DNA from: Allium sativum
Taxonomy: Eukaryota > Streptophyta > Magnoliopsida > Asparagales > Amaryllidaceae
Direction: 5' to 3'
Length of the DNA: 64,000 bases
NCBI GenBank assembly: GCA_030737875.1
Contig: CM060912.1
Coordinates: 130,457,993-130,521,992 of the forward strand
The translations under genes were made by a program, and so were the position numbers. Shown in pieces: positions 54,222 to 64,000 of this stretch (its first letter is position 1; the number at the start of each line of letters is the position of its first letter). Below the pieces are notes generated by a model that was not told where the DNA came from, did not search any database, and saw nothing but the letters and a program-made list of their open reading frames with translations.

Positions 54222-56300
54222 CGCCTCATTCATCGGCGAGTGTAAGGAAAAAACTCGTCTCATCTTTCCTTACTTTCGATGAGTACTAAGTGACAATCTA
54301 GCTTGCCCCATGTCATTGCCAAGTTTACACAGCATCATGATTTGTTCATCATCGAGCGTACTTCAATTGAGTAGTTCTAGAACTAATAGCCTTCACAAAA
54401 ATTTGGCAACATCTCAAAACATCGCATCAAAAGGGTTTCGATTGTACAAGTCCGATATTAAACGATAAGGTAAAAACACATATCATTAAATAAAAATGGA
54501 ATAGTAATTCTCAAAGAATAATTTAAATATTAAAAAGATATAAACATTCATTTTACATTTGTATGGACTCATGGACACAAATTATATAATAAATCGATAA
54601 ATATTATACTAATTATCATTTGAAAAAAAAATGATTTCATTCTATAATAATAATGTAAACTTTTTAAATGACTTACTTAAAATAATAGTAAACTACCTTT
54701 TAAGTAACTTAATATACTAATTGAAATTATTACTAGATCTTATTTTCTGCTACAATAAATTAATGTAATAAAACTATATAATTGACTTAATTGTTCTCAT
54801 CCACATGTTTACCAAAGTTAGATCAGCTAGTAATTCTATTCGACATATTTTATTTAAAATTAACCTATTTATGATATAAACTACAGGTCAATAATTGAAA
54901 TTGCATTATACACTTTAATTTACAATTCATGATTTAAAACTAAAATATTATGGTTTATACATACATATAAGTTTTCTCATGTTATACGAACTATAAAACT
55001 TACTAATCGCCTAAGTGGACAAATTATGCAACCAAAAATCAATATATTAACAATCAACAACATCCCCCTCAGTATTCAAAAATTTAACCAATACAAAATT
55101 CATCTATCAATCCAAATTCATAAATAATTGCATGACAACCAATGCAATCAAGCAACCAATTCAGTCATTGTGAAAATTTAAATTCAATCGTTCGATCAAC
55201 CAAACATTTCAATCCAAATCGAATCATGATATGAAATTTTATGTATAACTATTATGGAAGACGACATAGATGTGAATGAGTGGAAAACTCACCAATATAG
55301 TGCTGGAATTCCAAAATGAATAGCTACTTCATGCACAAATCATGCAGAGGACAGTTCCATCACCCAACTCAATAATCAGTCCAGCGCATAAGGACCAGGC
55401 ACCACCAAATCGAATAGGACGGTGCTTCTGGAACCACTCCCAAGTGGCATCGGTCCTCTTCGCGGCTAATGCTTCCATCATTCCACTCCATCTCGCATAG
55501 TACAACTATCGCACGCGCACCTTTAAGTGACTCTTCCTCGCTTCTGTACCGCCTTGCCTAAACATGCTCGGCCATAGATAGGCTAGTGCGATTTCCTCTT
55601 TTTCTTTCTTTTGTTTTGACTATTGATGATTTGAGATAAAAAGGATTCTTGGTTTATCTTTCTTTTTCTTTTTTGGGATAAGGTCGGCTGTTCTTTTGTT
55701 TATGAAATCGTCCAACATATTGGCTTCTAGCGGAAGAAAATAGAAAGGTTTAAATAAGTCTTAGGTTTATTAATTTCAGCTTATATATATTAGGCTCAAT
55801 TATTAGTTTAATTCAATTTTATGCAATTTTGAATTAAAATGATTCACAATGCACCGTTCAAACTACATCTTGATAATTGATTATTTGTTTAATTCGACAA
55901 TCATGTAATTTGCTCGTCAACTCAATGTTCAATAAAATAAAATACCAATTATTCTATTGTTTTATTTATATAAAATTATTTAACAATTCCAGAACTATTT
56001 TATATCTATTACAATTTGATTCACATCATGTTTTACAATTTTTTGTTGATAGTAGACAACTTTATTTAACCCAACGCTTAATAATTTATTCACTTAAATC
56101 TAGCACCTAAAATGAAATAATTACATTTCCATCTATTTCAATTAAATGTATATATATATAGCATGTATATATATAATAAAATTAATTAATATCATAAACA
56201 GTCTTATTTAGCTTAATCTATTACTGTCATAATTCAAATTTAATGCTTCTATTTTAAGTGAGCTCACATAAAACTTTGATGGAAAAATAAGGGATTTACA
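54222..56300 (-). repeat. truncated 3' LTR of the non-autonomous element
   Basis: Homologous to 60350-61907 over about 1.5 kb. On the minus strand it starts TGTAAATCCC at 56300. The inner end stops near 54222, next to LINE sequence, without the TGTAACACC terminus, so a deletion or recombination removed it. No gene seen; 53995-54216 and 55877-56110 are AT-driven frames. Confidence 0.65.
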
Positions 56301-56316
56301 AGCTCCCCCTTTAACA
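56301..56316 (-). other. polypurine tract of the non-autonomous element
   Basis: The minus strand reads TGTTAAAGGGGGAGCT immediately before TGTAAATCCC. It corresponds in position and style to the Tekay tract at 46032-46047. Confidence 0.7.
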
Positions 56317-59170
56317 AAATTGCATCCTCGCAATTTCTTATGGGCAAAAGTAAACAACTTATGTTCTAATCCTAATGTTCTCTATATTATTTCAAAATGT
56401 GGCTTATAAACTCGATTCAATTGCGTGCATAATGTATTGTAATTGAATTAGCTTTTAAATCTTATTTTTCTATATACAATTTTAGTTTAGGAGAATTTCC
56501 TAACTTACGAATGTTTTAGAAAATTTCGGCGAAGTCTCCTTTGTGCGGATGACGTTTGAGAAAATCAAATACAATATAACTACATAATATACATCTCCGA
56601 AGAGGCAACCCAACCCCGAGTATCCTGAAACATGAGGTAGACAAACCAATAATATCACATATCAACATTTTGTAGTATGTAATCCGAAAATGTACTTTTT
56701 ATTAGCATATTATAGCAAATTTTGTTATAATATAGCATGCAAAAACGAGCAAAAGCGAGCAAATGCCATCAATCTATCCAATAACTCCATATGTACCTAT
56801 ACTAATCTCAATAGAAAATACTAGTCGTATACAAGAAAGGAATGAACATGAACGGACAATTAGCAATACATGCTCATTTAAATCATTCTTCAACGCACTG
56901 AAACATTAAAACACCAAGTATGTCAAAGATTTACACTATAATACACTAAATATCAAATTTGAGACGCAAGATAAAGTGCCGGATAGCGGCATAAAGATGT
57001 GTATTCGAACTAGCGAACCTATAAATTTTGAAAAACACCTCAAATAAGATTTATAGTTTATGTTTCGAGCTTTCCAAAATGCACAAGATATTCAAAATCG
57101 GACAACCCAATCAAAAGTTATGTACAATAGAGTTCAGCTCCATTTCCTACGATTAAATTTTTAAGTTAGCAAAATATCGTATCCGTAATTCACAACTTAA
57201 GAGTTGTAAACTTAAAATTTTGAAATGTGGCAAGAAGAGAAGTTTTCTGCATTACAGTACCATTCCAATGATGAAAGATTCATTATATCCATACTGTTAG
57301 ATCAACAGTTATCTCTAACATGGTTACATACAACTTACTTCACAGCTAGTCAGTACTACATAAGTCAATTATTCTCACTTTACTATATAAGGCAAAGGTA
57401 AAGGAACACTAGCTTCAAATCTTTCCTAAAAAAATTGTGCTCCAAGTTTCTTACAAAATGGTTGTATTACATGTTTCGATGCTACAAAATTTTAACTATA
57501 ATATGTAATAATCACCATCTTTATTTGTGAATAGTGTGATGAAGAAGTAAATTAATACATTTTCCCTTTTCTATTTACATCAGCCTAAACGCTAGCATTT
57601 ATTATGGTTATTATTATTGTTATTATTATTATTCCTTTACGCAAATCATTAATGACAGTTGAAGTGTATCAAGGACAAATATATGTGCACAATCAATCCC
57701 CTTAAGGTGCGGTAGCATATTACTTACAAGATGACCACACATTAAAGCATAGACTCATGTAATAAAAAGAAATCAAGACCAAACGTCAACAAAAACAAGG
57801 TAAAGTATTATAACATGGCTACATTTAAATCTACAATGTAATACTACAATTAGAAAACGGATACAAATAAGGAAATGTATCAGGTATACGTACAGTAGGT
57901 GGCACGAGAATGGAAAAGATTGGCACAGAATAAAGACTCTAACAAATAGACTGAAACTAAGATAGGCACACAAATTGAATATACAGTTTTTTTATTAAAA
58001 ATTACTAATATATTAAAAAGTTACTCTGTTGAATTTCACAAAGTAACTTTTAAAACTAAATATAATAAATATGTAATAAAATAAGAATGTTACATGCAGT
58101 AAATATAAGATTGGAATCCTCCTATGCTTGCAATATGTAAAACATGCAACACTCGAAACAACCAATACCTATCCTTCAATATTTCATGACATCAGGTGTT
58201 TACTCCCTTTAAGTTATTGAGTCTCTTCATTGAAGCAACCGGAATAACTAGTATTCCAATCACGGTCATCACATTCCAGGTTATGAATATCAAATTAACA
58301 ATCCATAAGCCAAACACACCATTAATATATTATTTTACACATTTATCAAATCAATAAAGTTTTTTCCTCTGACATATTGTGTCCAAATATCTCGTCCTAG
58401 TGTTTATGAATCTTTACCTAGTATGCATGCACCAATATTGGTTAACTTCTTCAATACATTTAAACGGACAAATCAACATTATTTTTATTTTCGTATATAA
58501 GTATCGTATCTTGAATTATTTATATTTAATAATAATTATTATATTCAAATAGAATTTCATCTTTCTTTTATCTATCACTTATTTATGTCGAATTGTCTCA
58601 TGCAAGTATTTAGGAATCCCTGTTGATAACACTGATCAGACGTATCGACTGGAGTTCATAAACTACTTCACAGACAAATAAACCCAATAATTTCTTTAAC
58701 TATTTACTTGCATGCATGTTCTTTTAACAATTCTTATTCCATTACTATTGTTGATGTTTTTATCACTATTACTTTATTTGTTCGTTTAAATTTTGTAACT
58801 ATTTCAAACTCGTTTTCACATTAAATTCCACATCCCTTTATACTTATTTATTAAACAACCAACAATCAACTAGCATCTTCAACAGAAATATATATATATA
58901 AATTTCCACTGCACAACTTCTTATTTCTTAATCACATACAGTTATTTAAATTCCAAATAAAATTAAATACTAAAAATAAATAAATAAATTATTATTATAT
59001 AATAGAAAATTAAAACATACGTCCTAGACGATTACCCCAGTAATCATCATATTCTCCAATTATCATATAATTATAATAAAATCTATAGCACATCCATAGG
59101 GATGGTGACTCTAAGTCTCTTCTAAGGCCTAGACTTGGGACTCTTTCAAATATAAGGTATTGTTCTGAAC
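56317..59170 (-). other. non-coding interior of the non-autonomous element
   Basis: About 2.85 kb, AT-rich, with no motif of gag, RT or integrase on either strand. Only short chance frames occur (for example 57773-57973). A (TTA)n-like run is near 57605-57635. Confidence 0.65.
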
Positions 59171-59185
59171 CTGGCTCTGATACCA
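59171..59185 (-). other. primer binding site, perfect tRNA-iMet type
   Basis: The minus strand reads TGGTATCAGAGCCAG, 2 nt after the LTR end. This is the full consensus plant iMet site, better preserved than in the coding Tekay element. Confidence 0.9.
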
Positions 59186-59187
59186 AA

Positions 59188-61089
59188 TGTAACACCCCAC
59201 CTCTATAGCCATATTATCCAAAAGTATTACTAAGTAATAACGTCACATATCCAGAGAATGAGGTTGTAGGGGCACACACATGAAAATTCTCTTGGATTAA
59301 CACTGGTGCATATTAAAATTCCTGAAATATCACTTAGTCTTTCGTACTCAGTGTCAGTACAAAACAATTACACATGTGCCTCCAGTATAGAACAATACAG
59401 AATATACATGAATACAGAGATCATAAAGTCATTCGCATCGATAAAATATAATGTATAATATCTAACATTTTATAAACATTTATCTATTACACATCAATAT
59501 ATACATCAATTCATACAATACTCGATAATAAATGATATGCTAAGTTACTATACACTTCTAAGCCCAATAAATACAAGCTCGTCTCAATGTCTCTGAACCG
59601 GTAATGTCTCGGTCTGACCCAAGTATTATATGAATAATAAACGAATTAGTATATGCTTAAATCTATTATAGTTAATATAAAATGTTTGGGTTCACAAAAC
59701 AATAATAATAATAGAATGTAATCTCACCACGGTTAATCCATAATCATCGTTTATATAATTCATCAAAATATATTCCATAGAATCAATACAAGAGACCGGT
59801 CATAAACTCCAAATCCCAATCAAATTCAAGAAAGATTTCTTGATGTATTAATGACCAATAAGTCAACAAATCCAACTATCACCCAAATCACTGTAAATAT
59901 AGTATCCTCACATGCATGAACAAATATCATTAACTAAAATCACGAAAAAGCCAAGTGTATTCGAAATAACAAAACATCATAGAAAACTGCACGTGCTTTA
60001 TAACATCTTGACTAGTACTATATTTTTGGTTCCACCCATCGTGATTTAATGACTATAGCCGAAACATCTTGATGCACTTGGTCACGAAAATCCGAGTAAT
60101 TCATCGTGGTGATTGGAGTCACAAACATCGTGATCATCGTGATGGTTATAGACAAGCTCATCGTGATGACTCCAATCAAATACTCGTTCATAGTACTTGT
60201 AATCATCTTGAATGTGTCTCAAACTCTCTGTTAGGAATTCATAAAGCGTCAACGTATGTCCCATACCATAAATTTGCAGCTAATGGTTTACTATCCAATA
60301 GTTGATACCACACACAAGAAAACATCATAAAACATCATCAATTATACACCACCTCATTCATCGGCGAGTGTAAATATAAAACTCTTATCATCTTTCTTTT
60401 CGACGAGTACTAAGTGACAATCTTGCTTGCCTTGTGTCATTGCCGAGTTTTCATAGCATCCTAATCGGTACATCATGGAGCATACTCCAATTGAATAGTT
60501 CTAGAACCAATAGCCTTCACCAAAATTTGGCAACATCTTAAAACTTCGCATCAAAAGGGTTTCGATCGTACAAGTCTGATATTAAGCGATAAAGTAAAAA
60601 CATATGTCATTCAATAAAAATGGAATAGTAATTCTCAAAGAATAATTTAAATATTAGAAAGATATAAACATTCATTTTACATTCGTATTGACTCATGGAC
60701 ACATGTTATATAATAAATCGATAAATATTATACTAGTTGTCATTTGAAAAAAATGATTTCATGCTATAATAACAATGCAAACTTCTTAAATAACTTACTT
60801 AAAATAATAGTAAATTACCTTTTAAGTTACATAATATACTATACTAGATCTTATTTTCTATTACAATAAATAAATGTAACAAAATTATATAATCGAATTA
60901 ATTGTTATTATTCACATGTTTACAAAAGTTAGAACAACTAGTAATGTTGTATGGCATATTTTATTTTAAATTAACATATTTATGATTTAAAATATAGGTC
61001 AATAACTGAAATTGCATTATACACTTTAATTTACAATTTATAATTTAAAACTAAAATGTTGTGGTTAATACCTACATATAAGCTTTCTC

Positions 61090-61151
<62 letters not shown>

Positions 61152-61907
61152 ATATATATATATACATGAATTAAAACTGACTAATCGTCTAAGTGGATAA
61201 ATTATGTAACTAGAAATCAATAAAATAACAATCAACGACATTCCCCTCAATATTTCAAACATCTAACCAATACAAAATTCATTCATCAATCCAATATCAT
61301 AAATAATTGCATGATAACCAATGCAATCAAGCAACCAATTCAGTCATCGTGACAATTTAAATTCAACCATTCAATCATCTAAATAATTAAATCCAAATCG
61401 AATCATGATATGAAAGTTTGTATATAACTATTATGGAAGAGGACATAGATGTGAGTAAGGGGAAAACTCACAAATATAGTGCTGGATTCTCAAAATAAAT
61501 AGCTACCTCACGCACAACTCTTACAGAAGATGGCTCCTTTAGACAACTCAGTAATCACTCCACTACGTAAGGACTAGGCACCACCAAATCGAATAGGACG
61601 TTGCTCATGGAACCACTTCTAAGAAGCACCGGTCCTCTTCGCGACTGATACCTCCATCGTTCCATTTTAATTAGAACAGTACCACTATCGCACACGCGCC
61701 TTTAAGTGACTCTTCCTCGCCTCTGTCGTCCCTTGCCTGAACGTGCGCAGCCGTAAAGAGGCTGAACGATTTTTTCTTCTTCTTTTTTGACGATTGATGA
61801 TTTAGGATAAAAACGATTCTCAGTTTTTCTTTCTTTTTAGCTTTTGGGATAAGGCCGACTATTCAATTGTTTATGAAATTGGCCAATATATTGGCTTCTA
61901 GTGGAAG
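59188..61907 (-). repeat. 5' LTR of the non-autonomous element (interrupted)
   Basis: On the plus strand it begins TGTAACACCCCACCTCTATAG. It is homologous to 54228-55740 from 60353 on. At 61907, after GGAAG, another LTR begins. The partner continues uninterrupted at that point (55735-56300). No gene seen. Confidence 0.7.
61090..61165. repeat. (TA)n(TG)n(TA)n microsatellite
   Basis: A TA run, about 17 TG units with one CG, then another TA run. The homologous site in the partner LTR (near 54980) has no such repeat. An 'ORF' with poly-His/Thr across it is an artefact. Confidence 0.95.
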
Positions 61908-64000
61908 TGTGATACCCCACGTCTGTTAATGTCACTCATTAAGGGAATGCATTAAGTTTCGTGAAGCGTTATAGGTAAACAGAAACAGAAACGTTACAAG
62001 ACAGATATAAATCCGCAGTGGAATAAAAAAAACTTTACTAATCATAAAGCGTAGTGGTTGAAAACATCATATGTCTGAAAATACATAAACCCAGTACATT
62101 ATCGAAACTTATGTTTTGACCTTAAAACGTCAGAGTGCAAAATAAAAGAAGCATAATCCCTAAATAAAAACATAGCCATAGTAGCAAAGATAGGAGCTTA
62201 AGCAATACATCTAAGCAGCTCCAGTAAAATGATAACAGAATCCTGGTCAAGCTTGAGTATTCCCACCCTGGAACCTTTGGGGAAACAGAAGAAAGAAGAG
62301 GAAACCGAAAGGGTCAGACATGAAGTCTGGCGAGTCCAGTTACTTTTAGCAAATAAATAAATAAAATTATCATGACAGGCATATAAAGTGGATGAGAAAG
62401 ATAACATCACAAAAAGTAGATATGACAAGGTAAACATGATAGAGCGTATACGCTTCTCTAATGATTACTCTGCACCGATACTAGTATAACAAGAATGAAT
62501 TGATCCCAACAACTATAAGACGGTATCTTAACATAGAGATTTCAAGGGGGAAGAATGCAACACCCCATATTTTAATACACCATAAATATATAAAGAAGAT
62601 AGTAAATTGAATATTAAATAATAAAATATTTAGAATTATGTAAAACAGAGTTTATTTTTGCGCCCGTTACGGAATTTTTGTTTAGATAGACTCTTGGTTT
62701 TCGAAAATCAGATTAAGTATGAAGAAGTTAAGAACTAAAGAAAATGGAACTAAAGTATATAATGCATAATATAAAAGCTGAACGCATAAAAACATCGGTC
62801 ACTGTGCGACCCAGCCAGACAATGGTCGACCCATATGTCGACCCATGGTGAAGGTGGGTCGACCCACCTACATGTAGGCCGAAATCCTGCACCTAAATCT
62901 AGACATGAGACATACTTCTAATGAGAGGTTCACCCCATACAATCAACAGGCAGCCCAACACTCTAGAATTACACCTATGGATGATAATGGGATCCTAAAC
63001 ATACCGGAGTCTAAGTGTACCCTAATTACTACCTTAATTGATCAGCTCCCTACTCCGTTGATATCCTGTGTTGACCCCACGGTGGGGTGTATCACTCCCT
63101 AAAGTGGCAACCCTTTATTTTATGGGTGCGCACAACCATATTTACTGATGTCACGGTCGTCTTATCCCCCTCTTCCTAGACCATGCACACACATGGCCCA
63201 GGGTGGTTTGCGCCACCCACATCGTCCTCCACGTTTGGATCTCTTACAATCAGCCCAGTAAGTGTGCTCTGACTCTGACCTAGCTCGGAGTACTCGTTTC
63301 ATAACTATATATGGGTTACTGACTGAAACGGATCCCGCACACAAGAAGATACAACCGCTTCCCTTTATCTCGTATCCCCACTAGGATTTCCACAGGTTAT
63401 GCTTACCTATCGGTCTTTAATTGTATAACCACATGAGGTTAAGTTTGTGGGCCTATATATAAATATTACCCACCCTACCTAGATATACTTAACCCTCTCA
63501 CTGTTTCAACCAAGTTCACTTAACCCATATTCAAACTCATGCTCATACAGTCCCTATGGATTTAACTAGGTTAAGTATTCCAATTCATTACCATGTCCAT
63601 TTATGATTATAATGTGCTAGACCTCTCACATTAACCCTACCACTTGTGGATGCTGGATATGCCGGTCGATTCCAGGAAGAATTCTTCCACAAGTTGGCCT
63701 TAACCTCGTGTCTTAGCACGTCTCGTATTTGTGCACCTAGACCCCTCACATTAGATTCACCCCTTATGATCGCTGGATATGTCGGGCGGTTCCGGGCAGA
63801 CTTCCACCGCAAGTGTAATCTAACCTCGTGTCTAGACATAGTTACAATTTCTAATTACTACAATCCTAGGCATTTCATTATTATCCAATTTACCTATGTC
63901 GTTATAGGTTTTCATGCCCCTTTACCAAGTTATGTTTAAAATATATCATATGGCCTAAATTAATATTATAACATTACATTCAAGTTATACCCAAATTCCC
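61908..64000 (-). mobile_element. chromovirus-like LTR, rearranged, cut by window edge
   Basis: Begins TGTGATACCCCACGTCTG on the plus strand, inside the neighbouring LTR. From about 62890 it resembles the Tekay LTR in the same (minus) sense: a block of CTCACATTA...GGATATGCCGGTCGATTCC type occurs twice (about 63625-63720 and 63750-63835), as the equivalent CTCACATTAG...GGCCGGGCGGGTCCGGG block does twice at 44350-44540. Within it, 62541-62890 is in the opposite sense (separate entry). The possible target site GGAAG (61903-61907) cannot be confirmed here. No gene seen. Confidence 0.6.
62541..62890 (+). repeat. inverted polypurine tract plus LTR start inside the last LTR
   Basis: TTCAAGGGGGAAGAA (62541-62555) followed by TGCAACACCCC looks like a plus-strand polypurine tract and LTR start. 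The next 320 bp resemble the minus-strand start of the Tekay LTR (TTTTCGAAAATC, then a GTCGAC cluster with the 16-bp palindrome at 62853-62868). Flanking sequence is in the opposite sense, so this is an inverted or nested fragment. Confidence 0.45.

Larger units (their letters stand above)
54222..61907 (-). mobile_element. non-autonomous LTR element with iMet primer site, no coding interior
   Basis: On the minus strand: 5' LTR (from at least 61907 to 59188), primer site, interior of about 2.9 kb without coding, polypurine tract, 3' LTR (56300 to about 54222, truncated). Homology of 54228-55740 with 60353-61907 shows the two LTRs; both share CTCATTCATCGGCGAGTGTA, the AATGGAATAGTAATTCTCAA stretch and the GCACCACCAAATCGAATAGG block. 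The 3' LTR lacks the part matching 59188-60350. Its 5' LTR is interrupted at 61907 by a further element. It resembles large retrotransposon derivatives (LARDs) that use another element's proteins. Confidence 0.7.

Noticed and set aside
62905..63102. 65-codon ORF near the right end
   Set aside because: Lies in LTR-like sequence, no domain, no conserved counterpart.

Overview
This window is plant heterochromatin made almost entirely of long terminal repeat (LTR) retrotransposons inserted into one another. I found no host single-copy gene, tRNA or rRNA gene, or CRISPR array. The evidence for a flowering plant is an Athila-type polyprotein with a tRNA-Asp primer site, a Tekay/Del-type chromovirus with a C-terminal chromodomain, a Tat-type gag with an antisense extra ORF, tRNA-iMet primer sites, and high AT content. 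I cannot name the species.

Layout from left to right. 1-2501: 5' end of a minus-strand Athila-like element (leader, tRNA-Asp primer site, 922-bp LTR), cut by the window edge. 2502-10364: two head-to-tail, AT-rich, non-coding fragments of a very long LTR (units A and B), ending in a polypurine tract. 10365-41511: a third copy (unit C), whose LTR adds up to about 6.8 kb once two insertions are removed. The first insertion (13784-32875) is a degraded minus-strand Tat-type element with gag and an antisense ORF but no pol. It is itself interrupted by an 830-bp solo LTR and by an 11.3-kb young plus-strand Athila element (16723-28062). The second (34944-40190) is a 5.2-kb solo LTR of the same long-LTR family in opposite orientation, with a 114-bp tandem array. 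41512-54221: a decayed minus-strand LINE, cut within its RT domain by unit C and split by a nearly intact 10.5-kb minus-strand Tekay-type chromovirus (43388-53875). 54222-61907: a minus-strand non-autonomous LTR element with a perfect iMet primer site and about 2.9 kb of non-coding interior. 61908-64000: the start of another chromovirus-like LTR, internally rearranged and cut by the window edge.

Target-site duplications give clean boundaries for five insertions: ATAGG (Athila), GGAAT (Tat), GGGGA (830-bp solo LTR), GAGAA (5.2-kb solo LTR) and ACTAC (Tekay). By eye the LTR pairs of Athila and Tekay are about 99% identical, while the Tat pair is near 90%, which agrees with the nesting order. 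Athila carries one frameshift in gag and one nonsense codon in RNase H. Tekay carries one single-base frameshift in the integrase. Both could supply or recently have supplied proteins in trans to the coding-deficient elements around them, but that is inference.
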